From Deltaproteobacteria bacterium (GTDB taxonomy: Bacteria; Desulfobacterota; Syntrophia; Syntrophales; Smithellaceae): 51,935 bases of DNA. The stretch lies in the NCBI GenBank assembly GCA_022710585.1, contig JAKLGV010000022.1:1-51935 (forward strand), given 5' to 3'. Made by a program: the position numbers and the translations under genes. Below, one piece after another: positions 42,192-51,503 of this stretch; within the stretch, counting starts at the first letter, position 1; every line of letters begins with the position of its first letter. The notes beneath the pieces were generated by a model that worked only from the letters and a program-made list of their open reading frames with translations, searched no databases and was not told where the DNA came from.

Positions 42192-44429
42192 ATGAACGGA
42201 CCGGTCAACATCACATCATTGCGCGAAGGGGATCACGGCGTGATTCACGCCCTGGAAGGTGGAACGTCCATGACCAGCCGGCTGGCCGGACTGGGCATTG
42301 CCGTCAATGCCCGATTCCGCGTCTCCCAGATGAGCAGCGGCCTGATTGTCATTCAGGTGGGCAGCACCCGCATCGCTCTCGGTCAGGGGGAAGCTTCCAA
42401 AATTATGGTCTATAAAGTCGCCGAGGAAGCCGAAGTCTGTCTGCCGCCCGTGGAAAAGGAAGTTTTTGTAGCCCTGGTCGGACAACCCAACGTCGGCAAA
42501 TCAACTATTTTTAATATTCTGACCGGTTTATCACAGCATGTCGGCAACTGGCCCGGAAAAACGGTAGAGAAAAAAGAAGGAACCCACCGCGCGGAAAATG
42601 TTTTAATCAGAATTGTTGATCTCCCGGGAACATACAGTCTCACCGCCTTTTCGGAGGAAGAAAGAGTCACCCGTGATTTTATCATACAGGAAAAACCCGA
42701 CCTGGTTGTCCTGGTCTTAAATGCAGCCGCGCTGGAGCGAGGGCTCTATCTTTTATCCGAGGTTCTCTTATTGAACCGTCCTGTCATTGTTGCCATTAAT
42801 ATGCTTGATGTAGCTTCCAATCAGGGAATCGAAATTGACACCAGAGCATTGGAGGATTCGCTGAGAATACCGGTAATTCCCATGGTGGCCAAGCGCAACA
42901 GCGGCATCCGGGAACTGGTCAATCAGATTGTCGCCATTGCTTTTTGTGAGGACAAGTATAACCCCGATTTGCCGCAGGTCTCCGCCGATCACCTGCAGAT
43001 TTATCAGGCGATTCTACAACACATTCGGCCTCATATTCAGGAGCCTTATTCCCCGGAATGGGTGACCGTCAAACTAATGGAAGGCGATCCGGAAGTATCC
43101 AGGGTGGTGGAAAGCAACGCGCCAAAAGTGGCGCGTGACAGCATCGAACAGCTGCTCATCAAACATGAAGATGCTCTCCATGCCGTGGTGAACGGCCGTT
43201 ATGACTGGATTGAGCAGATCACCCGTGCCGCCGTTTCCAGATTCAAGATGGGTGAGGTTGTGCTGACGGATAGAATTGACCATATTCTAACCCGCCCGAT
43301 CTTCGGTATTCCTGTCCTGCTGGGCGTGATGGCGCTCGTCTTCTTTCTGACTTACGCGGTGGGCGTCCCCCTCCAGGGCTGGCTGAGCGATCAGATTCAG
43401 AACCTCATAAAATGCTGTGAACCTTTTACAGCAGGATGGCCGAATTGGCTTTCCGGATTACTGCTCAACGGCGTCATCGGCGGAGCGGGTTCCGTCCTGA
43501 CTTTCCTGCCCGTCCTTTTAATTTTCTTCGCTATCATGGCGGTTCTGGAAGATATTGGCTACATGGCGCGCGCGGCCTTTGTCATGGACAGAATCATGCA
43601 TCTGGTCGGTCTGCATGGCAAAAGTTTTATTCCCATGTTTCTGGGCTTCGGCTGCAATGTGCCCGCCGTTCTGGGAGCACGGATCATCGAAAGTCAAAAA
43701 GCCAGACTGATCACGCTTCTCTTAATTCCATTTGTTCCCTGTACAGCCCGACTTGCCGTGTTGACACTGGTTTCCGCGGCCATCTTCGGATCGCAGGCAG
43801 CTCTTGTTTCCTGGAGCATTGTGGCGCTCAATATCGCCGTGCTCGGGATCGTCGGAATTTTTGTCAACAAAACCCTCCGGAAGCAGGATGCTCCCTTCAT
43901 CATGGAGTTACCCATCTATCACATGCCGGATGTAAAAACGATTCTTCTGGTCATCTGGACCAGACTCTTGTCTTTTATCCGCAAAGCAGGAACGGTCATT
44001 CTGGGCATCTCCGTCATCATCTGGCTGCTGTCCTATTTTCCGACCGGCGTTGTGGAAGAAAGCTTTCTGGCGCGCTTCGGCAAATTGCTTCAGCCGTTGG
44101 GTGTGCCGCTCGGTCTGGACTGGAAGATGATCACCGCGCTCCTGACCGGCCTGATCGCCAAGGAAAACGTTGTCGCCACACTGGGCGTGCTTTATTCGTT
44201 GGGCAGAGACGGTCTCTCCAATATGCTGCCCACCATCATGAATCACGAATCCGCTGCGGCCTTTCTGGTGATCATGATGCTTTTTATTCCCTGCGCTGCT
44301 ACCATCGCCGTTCTGAAAAAAGAGATGAACAACAGCAAATGGTTTTATGGATCCATCGTGATGACGCTGATCATTTCGTATCTGGGCGGCATTGCGGCAT
44401 ATAACTTTGTCCGATGGCTGGGAATCTGA
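42192..44429 (+). CDS. feoB: Ferrous iron transporter, FeoA-FeoB fusion
   Basis: 745 residues. Residues 1-76 are a FeoA SH3-like domain; then the FeoB G domain with G1 GQPNVGKST (97-105), G3 DLPGTYSL (143-150) and G4 NMLD, followed by a spacer and the membrane domain from about 365 onward, with two Gate regions (GGAGSVLTFLPVLLIFF and later) and the conserved CNVPAV and FVPCTARLAVL cysteines. It imports Fe2+ across the inner membrane with GTP-regulated control. The fused FeoA makes a separate feoA unnecessary; no separate feoA or feoC is seen here. It may serve the iron demand of the heme and iron-sulfur systems. Confidence 0.95.
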   Translation: MNGPVNITSLREGDHGVIHALEGGTSMTSRLAGLGIAVNARFRVSQMSSGLIVIQVGSTRIALGQGEASKIMVYKVAEEAEVCLPPVEKEVFVALVGQPNVGKSTIFNILTGLSQHVGNWPGKTVEKKEGTHRAENVLIRIVDLPGTYSLTAFSEEERVTRDFIIQEKPDLVVLVLNAAALERGLYLLSEVLLLNRPVIVAINMLDVASNQGIEIDTRALEDSLRIPVIPMVAKRNSGIRELVNQIVAIAFCEDKYNPDLPQVSADHLQIYQAILQHIRPHIQEPYSPEWVTVKLMEGDPEVSRVVESNAPKVARDSIEQLLIKHEDALHAVVNGRYDWIEQITRAAVSRFKMGEVVLTDRIDHILTRPIFGIPVLLGVMALVFFLTYAVGVPLQGWLSDQIQNLIKCCEPFTAGWPNWLSGLLLNGVIGGAGSVLTFLPVLLIFFAIMAVLEDIGYMARAAFVMDRIMHLVGLHGKSFIPMFLGFGCNVPAVLGARIIESQKARLITLLLIPFVPCTARLAVLTLVSAAIFGSQAALVSWSIVALNIAVLGIVGIFVNKTLRKQDAPFIMELPIYHMPDVKTILLVIWTRLLSFIRKAGTVILGISVIIWLLSYFPTGVVEESFLARFGKLLQPLGVPLGLDWKMITALLTGLIAKENVVATLGVLYSLGRDGLSNMLPTIMNHESAAAFLVIMMLFIPCAATIAVLKKEMNNSKWFYGSIVMTLIISYLGGIAAYNFVRWLGI

Positions 44430-44462
44430 AACGCCTGCCAGTCGTGCCGTGCCGCGTGTGAT

Positions 44463-45641
44463 TTATTCGTAAGCCGCTTCTCTCACCACCGGACGGTATA
44501 GAAACAGGCTGCGGCGGATGAAAGTGGTCTGGCTCTCCATATCTTCTGACGAATTGCAAACGTAAGTGACAACAAGATTTTTATCCCGGGAAAATTCAAT
44601 GTGCTCCTTGCCGGCATAGCAGAAATTGCCCTTGTCGTAAAAAGGGCTTTGGGGATCGAGTTCGGGAATCCGGACCTCCAGAACCTTCGGGACACTCCAG
44701 GGGCCTTCCGGCCGATCGGCGGTCTGATATAAAAGCTGATTCCCCTTGTTCCGGACGGTCAAGTAAACAGCAACCCATTTTCTACAGGCATCGTGATACC
44801 GGACGCTTAATTCCGAAACGCCGGCGTCAAGCACCACTTTTATATTTTCAGGTTCAAGTGTTCTTTCCCACCGGCCGTCTCTGGTAAAATATTCTATGGC
44901 GTCCTGAGGATGATCAATTTGATTCGCGGGAATACGCGCCAGAATATTTCCGAAAATATGCGGCTTCTCCTTCAACCGGACGTAGAAAGGATAAAAATAA
45001 ACATAGCCGTCATGGACCACCGACGTTGTCGCAAAAGCGGATATCTCCATCGGAAGACTGGACGTCAAATCGACAAAATCATAATGCCACGCACGCGGGT
45101 CCTCGGCGGAAAAATCACGCACCCGCACAAATTTATGGCCGGCTACTTTGAAATTGAAAACTTCGCCTTTCTGATTCGCCGGCGCCACAGCGATCAGCGG
45201 GATATATAAAACATTGTTGACAATAAAAGGATCCTGCGGCCAGAGCCATTCCTCCCCGCTGAAGGATGAAACGAATTTTCCGTCTTTGTGTTCCAGATAA
45301 TACTTTATTTTGAATTCATTGTCCCTGGAGCAGGTGGAAATGCCCAGCGTCGTTCCCAGCACAACGTCCATATCCACACGGTCGCTTCTCCATCCGGGGC
45401 AGGAGACAAACGTGTCCCCGAACAGCCAGAGCGTGCGTCGGCTGTCCAGCGGGATGGAATAGGCGCCGTCGCCTCCATACCACCCGTCTTTATCCGGAAA
45501 ATCGGGCAGGCAACGGGACGGGGCAACACCGGCGTTGAGTTTATCAGGGTAAAGAGCTGAACAGGAACATAGGGAAATCAGGATGATGAAAATCATCCCC
45601 CATATTTTCAGGGCCGCATACGGATTATTTCTTTTCATCAT
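44463..45641 (-). CDS. DUF4185-type lipoprotein
   Basis: 392 residues from the ATG at 45639-45641; a start at 45674 would add eleven residues and would directly follow the mntP stop. The sequence begins with a basic segment and a hydrophobic stretch ending at a lipobox (LISLC then SCS), so a lipoprotein. WLFGDTFV near the start and repeated tryptophan/Gly strands resemble the DUF4185/beta-propeller family related to glycoside hydrolases of clans acting outside the cell. Substrate unknown. Read just after mntP on the same strand. Confidence 0.75.
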   Translation of the reverse strand: MMKRNNPYAALKIWGMIFIILISLCSCSALYPDKLNAGVAPSRCLPDFPDKDGWYGGDGAYSIPLDSRRTLWLFGDTFVSCPGWRSDRVDMDVVLGTTLGISTCSRDNEFKIKYYLEHKDGKFVSSFSGEEWLWPQDPFIVNNVLYIPLIAVAPANQKGEVFNFKVAGHKFVRVRDFSAEDPRAWHYDFVDLTSSLPMEISAFATTSVVHDGYVYFYPFYVRLKEKPHIFGNILARIPANQIDHPQDAIEYFTRDGRWERTLEPENIKVVLDAGVSELSVRYHDACRKWVAVYLTVRNKGNQLLYQTADRPEGPWSVPKVLEVRIPELDPQSPFYDKGNFCYAGKEHIEFSRDKNLVVTYVCNSSEDMESQTTFIRRSLFLYRPVVREAAYE

Positions 45642-45676
45642 CAACCCGCCCTTACCTTCTTTAGAACGTGCCATCT

Positions 45677-46234
45677 TTACGCCATATGATCCATCATAAT
45701 TTTGATGCCAATCGAAATTAAAACCAGGCCGCCGAAGATTTCCACTTTTTTGCCGAAGATTCTGGCCAGCACCTTGCCGAAGATCATACCGATAACGGTC
45801 ATCAGAAAACAGACGATGCCGATAATGATCGCCGGCAGCAATATCTGACTTTTCAGAACGGAAAAACTGAAACCCACTGCCAGCGCGTCAATGCTCGTGG
45901 CAATGGAGAGCACAAGCAGCGGCCAGCCCCGGGTTTGATCATCTTTTTCCTCGTCATGTTCTTTTTCAAATCCTTCCCAGATCATTTTCCCGCCGACCAG
46001 CGCCAGAAGGCCGAAAGCAATCCAATGATCAAATGAGGCAATCATTTCAACAACGATCAGACCGGCCAGCCAACCGATGATGGGCATCAGAAACTGAAAT
46101 AAACCAAACGAAGCCGCCAGCCGTAAGACCGGCGTCCACGATTTTTTATGGTTAGCCGCGCCGATGCCGATAGCCACTGAAAAAGCGTCAACACCCAGCC
46201 CGACTGCGATGAATAAAACGGTTATTAAACTCAT
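45677..46234 (-). CDS. mntP: Manganese efflux pump MntP
   Basis: 185 residues, six membrane helices in two related halves. Conserved Asp residues lie in VDAFSVAIG (first half) and SIDALAVGFSFS (second half), with FEKEHDEEKDDQTRG as the central loop. It exports Mn2+. The gene lies 12 bases after uvrC and is translated in the same direction. Confidence 0.93.
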   Translation of the reverse strand: MSLITVLFIAVGLGVDAFSVAIGIGAANHKKSWTPVLRLAASFGLFQFLMPIIGWLAGLIVVEMIASFDHWIAFGLLALVGGKMIWEGFEKEHDEEKDDQTRGWPLLVLSIATSIDALAVGFSFSVLKSQILLPAIIIGIVCFLMTVIGMIFGKVLARIFGKKVEIFGGLVLISIGIKIMMDHMA

Positions 46235-46246
46235 AGAAGATAATTA

Positions 46247-48094
46247 TTATTGTTTTCTGCTTCTTAACTCGTTATAAATATTTTCCGCCAGTGCTTTACC
46301 AATTCCCGGAACTTTTTGCAATTCATCAAGTGATGCTTTCCGCGCTCCCTTCACCGAACCGAAGTGTTTGAGCAATATTTTTTTACGAACCTCTCCAACA
46401 TCGGCAATGCCGTCCAAAACAGATTTCAGATCATCTTTTCGTTTGATCTGATGATGATAGCTTACGGCAAAGCGATGCGCCTCATCGCGAACCTGCTGAA
46501 GCAACCGCAACGCCTGCGGCCAAGCGGACAGATAAACAGCGTCTTTCCGCCCCGGCAGATAAACACGGTCTTCGGACTTTGACGCTTTTTTTTTGGTTAT
46601 GCCTCTGCCGGAGATAAAAGAGCGCTCTTCCTTGGCCAGACCAATCACATCCAGCCTGATTTTCAAATCCTTGAACACTGAAAGCGCGACATTTAATTGC
46701 CCCTTGCCACCGTCCACCACCACCAGATCAGGCAAATTTTCTGTATGCGCGAATCGGCGGGAGAGCACTTCATGCATCATCCCGTAATCGTCCGGCTCTG
46801 AGAGTGACTTGATCCGGTACTGGCGGTAGCTTTTCTTGTCCGGCTCTCCATCCTGCAACACCACCATGGAACCGACGGCGCTTGTGCCGCTGATGTTGGA
46901 AATATCGTAGCACTCAATACGTTTGGGCACCTTCGTAAGCGACAATTTTTCCTGAAGAATCTGCAAGGAGGAAACCTTCTGTTCCTCTTTTCGATGCGCG
47001 GCCTCCCAGACATTGCGGGCGTTTTCATTCGCCATTTCCAGCAATGAATATTTGATCCCGATGGCGGGCAAGGTCAAAATAACTTTTTTATTTCTCTTTT
47101 CCGTCAGCCATTCGATAATCACTTCTTCATCGGGCAGACGGCAAGGAATGATAATTTCATCGGGTATCATCACTTCGCCGTCATAATACTGAGTCAAACA
47201 GGATGAAATCACTTCCGCCGCGTCCGTTTTCGTTTTAACCTCCACAAATGATTTGCTGCCGAGAAGCTTGCCACCGCGCACAAACAAAATGCAAAGTTGA
47301 AAATGATTATCCTGCTCATAGAGGCCGACCACGTCCTGATCTTTGTCCGCTCCCCAATCAACGTTCTGCTTTTCCAGCGCGTGCTCCAGCGCCGCAATGC
47401 GGTCGCGAAGTCGCGCCGCTTCCTCATAACAAAGGGACTCCGATGCTTCCACCATCTGTTTCTTCAAGTCAGCGATAAGTTCACGGCGTCGTCCCTGGAG
47501 AAAAGCAATGACGCCCTTCACCAGTTTCCCGTAGGCTTCCTTATCGATGAGCCCTTTACATGGCGCCGGACATTTCCCGATTTGATATTCCAGACATGGT
47601 CGTGATCGCAACTGAAAATCCCGGTTGCGGCAGGTACGCAGCGGAAAAATCTCCTGGGCAAAACGCAGCGTTTCCTTAGCGGCCAGTCCCGAAGGGTAAG
47701 GGCCGAAATAAAGCGCGGCGTTGTTCAATCTTTTGCGGACCAGTTGCAGACGGGGATATTTCTCCGTCGGATCCAGCGACAGATGATAATAGGTTTTGTC
47801 GTCGCGCAGCGTCACGTTGTAGCGGGGATGATGACGCTTGATGAGATTGTTTTCCAGAATCAACGCCTCTTTAGGCGTGGCGGTATTGATAAATTCAATA
47901 TCATAAACCCGCACCATCAAAAACGGCGCCATCGGGCGAGTATCCTTGCCGGTAAAATAGGACATCACACGGCTTTTCAAATCATTGGCCTTGCCGACGT
48001 AAATAATCTTTCGTGCCACATCCTTCATCAGATAAACGCCGGGGCTTTTCGGAAAGGAAGCGATTTTATCTTTTAAGGCGTTAATTTCTTTCAT
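46247..48094 (-). CDS. uvrC: Excinuclease ABC subunit C
   Basis: 615 residues. N-terminal GIY-YIG nuclease (GVYLMKDVARKIIYVGKA, about 19-36), cysteine-containing CLEYQIGKCPAPCKG, UVR motif (LKKQMVEASESLCYEEAARLRD), the RNase H-like endonuclease (ECYDISNISGTSAVGSMVV, VDGGKGQLN, DEAHRFA) and a C-terminal helix-hairpin-helix pair (LDGIADVGEVRKKILL, VPGIGKALAENIYNE). It incises DNA on both sides of lesions with UvrB. The first gene of a uvrC-mntP-lipoprotein run. Confidence 0.97.
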   Translation of the reverse strand: MKEINALKDKIASFPKSPGVYLMKDVARKIIYVGKANDLKSRVMSYFTGKDTRPMAPFLMVRVYDIEFINTATPKEALILENNLIKRHHPRYNVTLRDDKTYYHLSLDPTEKYPRLQLVRKRLNNAALYFGPYPSGLAAKETLRFAQEIFPLRTCRNRDFQLRSRPCLEYQIGKCPAPCKGLIDKEAYGKLVKGVIAFLQGRRRELIADLKKQMVEASESLCYEEAARLRDRIAALEHALEKQNVDWGADKDQDVVGLYEQDNHFQLCILFVRGGKLLGSKSFVEVKTKTDAAEVISSCLTQYYDGEVMIPDEIIIPCRLPDEEVIIEWLTEKRNKKVILTLPAIGIKYSLLEMANENARNVWEAAHRKEEQKVSSLQILQEKLSLTKVPKRIECYDISNISGTSAVGSMVVLQDGEPDKKSYRQYRIKSLSEPDDYGMMHEVLSRRFAHTENLPDLVVVDGGKGQLNVALSVFKDLKIRLDVIGLAKEERSFISGRGITKKKASKSEDRVYLPGRKDAVYLSAWPQALRLLQQVRDEAHRFAVSYHHQIKRKDDLKSVLDGIADVGEVRKKILLKHFGSVKGARKASLDELQKVPGIGKALAENIYNELRSRKQ

Positions 48095-48172
48095 ACAATA
48101 AGTTCACATGCTGCCGTCGAAGAAAATGTCTCATTCCGGTAGATGACGGTTACAATTCACTTATGTTATACA

Positions 48173-48568
48173 TTATTTTATGAATTCCAGGATAATAAAA
48201 AATGCAGAGCCGCCGATTCCAACGGTGGTCATTAAAAATACTATGGTGCTGATAATGCTGAAAGGACTGCCTATCTTTTTATTGACGTCAGGCTTGACCG
48301 ACAGGAAGATGAATAAAGCCGGATCGGCCAACGCCCCCGCGCAGGCAAGCAAAATCAAAGGCAACGGCAAATTTACGCCGATAAAGAAGAAAGCAAAAAG
48401 GATGAGAGCCATCATGACATAATCAATGTGGGCTTTGACGAGTTTTTTATCATCACGAATTATTCTTATAAAGATTTCCAGCGACAAATATTTTCTCGCG
48501 ATGATCAGCCAGCCGATCGCTATGGATATCAAAATGAGTGACGCGCCGCATAGTAACAATAATTTCAC
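48173..48568 (-). CDS. Small four-helix membrane protein of unknown function
   Basis: 131 residues with GTG start (48566-48568) after AAGGAGGAAAGAAA. Four hydrophobic segments (about 1-23, 48-66, 68-90, 105-128) and a few charged loops (RIIRDDKKLVKAH, VKPDVNKKIGSP). No family recognised. It follows the SGNH hydrolase gene after 32 bases. Confidence 0.7.
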   Translation of the reverse strand: MKLLLLCGASLILISIAIGWLIIARKYLSLEIFIRIIRDDKKLVKAHIDYVMMALILFAFFFIGVNLPLPLILLACAGALADPALFIFLSVKPDVNKKIGSPFSIISTIVFLMTTVGIGGSAFFIILEFIK

Positions 48569-48600
48569 TTTCTTTCCTCCTTGATAAACGTCAGCATTAT

Positions 48601-49650
48601 TCAGTGTTGTTTGTTAGCTCTTCTGGCAACGGTATCCATCAGATGATCGCAGATGGTTGTGGCTATTTTTCTGTTCGATGCATCGTTTATATGAATGTAG
48701 TCTGTAAAGACAGGTTCCGTTGAGCCTGCAAATATGCCACTGAGATCATGGAATTCAAAGGAAAATCTTTTCTGTTCTTTACTGATGTGACGCAGAATTC
48801 TCGTTCTGACGTCATGGGTATAGGGCCCTACGATTTTCGCCTCCGTCTCCGGCCATCCCGCCAGGATATTCTTTTCCACATCCGAAACGGCTTGGCGCTT
48901 ATAAAAAATGATCGGCTGAAAGACAGCGACATAGCCAACATCATAGGTACTGCAGATGCGGGCCGCTTTGGCCAGATTGCCGGCATAAATTTCCGCTACT
49001 TTCTCCGACCATGAAGTCTCTCCATAATCCGCCGCCATTCTTAACGCGGAAAAATTGCCGAACTTTTCGAAAAAATATCCGCGGAATAAATGCCGGAACA
49101 TTTCACTGCCGTAGGCCATCAGCGCCGCCCACGGATATTCTTTGACGTCCTTGAACAGGACATTATTTTCATAAGCGAGAAAATTGAACGGATAACCAGG
49201 ACGGGGATCATAAAGCAGCGGATCCATAATATCATTGCCGCCATCATACATCACAACCAGGTCGGGCTCGGAATCCAGAATGTGAAACACCAGATGGGCA
49301 AGCTCCTGGCTGGAATTCTGCGAAATAACGCCGTAGTTCAACACGCGGACTCCGTGGATGCCCCGTCTGTGGAGTTCCCGTTCGACATAGACTGGCAGGG
49401 GCGGGTTGCCGTAAGCCACCGTTGATCCGCCCAGCATCATGATTCTGATTTGTCCCTGCGCCTTTTCCTTTTCCTTTGTTCCATAGTCAAAGGTGCTGAA
49501 CATTGTGTATGGCGCGGCATAACGAACGGCAATGCGTTCGTCAAAGGGACTGATCATGGGGAACAAATAGCGAAATAAAAGTTCAGCCATGATAAAAAGA
49601 ATCAACAGAAAACCAACGGCAAAAAGCGGCCATTTCAATTTTTCAGACAT
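48601..49650 (-). CDS. Membrane-anchored SGNH/GDSL-type hydrolase
   Basis: 349 residues. One N-terminal membrane helix (about 6-27) and a periplasmic or extracellular SGNH domain: block I MMLGGSTVAYGN (Ser nucleophile), block III YDGGNDI (Asn), block V DYIHIND (Asp and His). Substrates of such proteins are often esters of sugars or lipids; not defined here. GGAGAATC precedes the ATG. Confidence 0.85.
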   Translation of the reverse strand: MSEKLKWPLFAVGFLLILFIMAELLFRYLFPMISPFDERIAVRYAAPYTMFSTFDYGTKEKEKAQGQIRIMMLGGSTVAYGNPPLPVYVERELHRRGIHGVRVLNYGVISQNSSQELAHLVFHILDSEPDLVVMYDGGNDIMDPLLYDPRPGYPFNFLAYENNVLFKDVKEYPWAALMAYGSEMFRHLFRGYFFEKFGNFSALRMAADYGETSWSEKVAEIYAGNLAKAARICSTYDVGYVAVFQPIIFYKRQAVSDVEKNILAGWPETEAKIVGPYTHDVRTRILRHISKEQKRFSFEFHDLSGIFAGSTEPVFTDYIHINDASNRKIATTICDHLMDTVARRANKQH

Positions 49651-49709
49651 CGATAGATTCTCCGGGTCTTGAAAACATGGTTATGTCCAGAGACTTTTCC
49701 ATCGGGCCA

Positions 49710-51503
49710 CTACTCGATAAACCGGGGAATGTAATTTTTAAACTGTTTTTTAATCTCCGGATTCTTTTCCTCGTCGTAGAGCCGCTCCATGATGCCCCGC
49801 ACGCCGTATCTGGATTTCACCAGCGATTCGCCCTGTTCCTTGTAAAGGGCGACAGCCGTCTGAGAAACCGCTGAACACAGGGCGTCGATAAACCGTTGCC
49901 ACACTCTGAATCCCTGCCCGCTTTTCGTCGGATTCATGAAGGATCTCATAAAGATGATGGAAGAATTGATGACCGCCCGAACCGGCGCACCGACTGTTTT
50001 CGATATTTCATACACCATGGACGCAATCACCAGCTGACTCCGGTAAAGAGCATCCGGCGGAATTTTGTTCGTTTCGGCCAGATCGGCAATGGACAGGGAC
50101 AGAAAGTAATCCATCGTCCCTTTTTTTCCGTAAATGAATTGATGATTCTCCTGGCTTTCGTTAAAGAAAACTGATCCGGGCAGATCGACGATCGTGCTCG
50201 GCTGGGCCCCGATCCTGTTTTGAACGCAGAAATCCGCGATATCAACGCCGGTGTTATCCGTCACGGAATTGAAATAGTCGTAGGGCAGACCGACAATGAA
50301 AGATCCATGAACGGAAATGCCATGCGCGTGGATCTTTTTAATCTTGGACGCGTAGTATTCTTTCACCGACATGCCGCTTTTTTCGATATCCCGGACGATG
50401 TGTTTATTGATATGCTTTAAATTGCTCATATCCAGAGACTCCAGACCGATAAAAAAGTGCGTGCCGCCGGAGGCCCGGATCAATTTCAGGAGCTCTTCAT
50501 CATCCGCCACTTCAATGGAGATCTGCACCGCGTAATTGATACTGAGATCGCTCGCGATGATTTTTTTTAAAAAAGAAGTCAGTTCTTTTTTGTTGGTGAA
50601 AAGATTATCCGGCGTGAAAAAATAATACCGGTTTTTGAAATCAAGCTTCCCTTTCTGATAGGAGCGCAGCTCTTCCACAAAATCATCCGGATCTCGGAAC
50701 TGCACCGTTTTATATTGCTTCGGCAGCGTGGAGATGGAACAAAACTTACAGGAAAACGGACAGCCTGTAAACGGGGCGACCGGATTAATCCGGAAATCCT
50801 TCAGGGGGGTGTATTTGATAATCGGCAACCTGTTTAAAAGATTTATCTTCAGCGGCTCCAGCGGCTCCAGATTCTTAAAATCTCCCCAGACGCCGTTTTC
50901 AATCAGCACGGTTCCTGAATATTCACTTTTCAGCGCGTGATTTTTCAGGTCTTTCAGAATATCGTTCATCACGCTGGAATCGCCCGCCCCTTTGACAAGA
51001 GAAACCAGTTCCGGGTGAGGGCAGTGGCTTCTGATAAATGTGTCGACGTCTTCGGACATCGTCGACACATGAATGCCGCCGATGATCACCGGGATTCGAG
51101 CATGGTTTAAAACAATCGCGGCCGCGGCCGCGGCGGGAAAACTGGAACTCATCGCTGAGATAAAAACAGCCCGCGGCAAGTTCTTTTTCTCCCGAATGAC
51201 CTGAGAAAAAAATCTGCGCTTGCCGTCCACCATCACGACGATGTGATCTGTCGCCAGCCGTGCCAGTTGATTCTGGATATAGAGGCCCGCATACATTTCA
51301 ATCGCCAGGGCATCCACCATGGTCGCCCGTTGTTTCTCCGGTTGAAAATCAACAAAATTGAGGAAGTTCTCAAAATTTATATTACGCGCATCCCGGCCGG
51401 TTAAATACGAAATAACATCGAAAGGATCTATTGAATGGCTCTTCATTAAATCCATCAATTGATAAGTAAGCGGGTTGTAGACAATAAAATATTCAGCCGG
51501 CAT
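49710..51503 (-). CDS. B12-binding-type radical SAM protein
   Basis: 597 residues. Residues about 80-200 resemble a cobalamin-binding Rossmann domain (IPVIIGGIHVSTM, LVSLVKGAGD). The radical SAM cluster is CPFSCKFC (Cys248, 252, 255), followed by a TIM-barrel (FFTPDNLFTNKKEL, FFIGLESLD, GSFIVGLPYD). The C-terminal 170 residues (from about 430) are a helical DUF-like extension. Class B radical SAM enzymes methylate or rearrange carbon; no substrate can be named. The ATG is at 51501-51503. Upstream to the right edge is non-coding. Confidence 0.85.
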   Translation of the reverse strand: MPAEYFIVYNPLTYQLMDLMKSHSIDPFDVISYLTGRDARNINFENFLNFVDFQPEKQRATMVDALAIEMYAGLYIQNQLARLATDHIVVMVDGKRRFFSQVIREKKNLPRAVFISAMSSSFPAAAAAAIVLNHARIPVIIGGIHVSTMSEDVDTFIRSHCPHPELVSLVKGAGDSSVMNDILKDLKNHALKSEYSGTVLIENGVWGDFKNLEPLEPLKINLLNRLPIIKYTPLKDFRINPVAPFTGCPFSCKFCSISTLPKQYKTVQFRDPDDFVEELRSYQKGKLDFKNRYYFFTPDNLFTNKKELTSFLKKIIASDLSINYAVQISIEVADDEELLKLIRASGGTHFFIGLESLDMSNLKHINKHIVRDIEKSGMSVKEYYASKIKKIHAHGISVHGSFIVGLPYDYFNSVTDNTGVDIADFCVQNRIGAQPSTIVDLPGSVFFNESQENHQFIYGKKGTMDYFLSLSIADLAETNKIPPDALYRSQLVIASMVYEISKTVGAPVRAVINSSIIFMRSFMNPTKSGQGFRVWQRFIDALCSAVSQTAVALYKEQGESLVKSRYGVRGIMERLYDEEKNPEIKKQFKNYIPRFIE

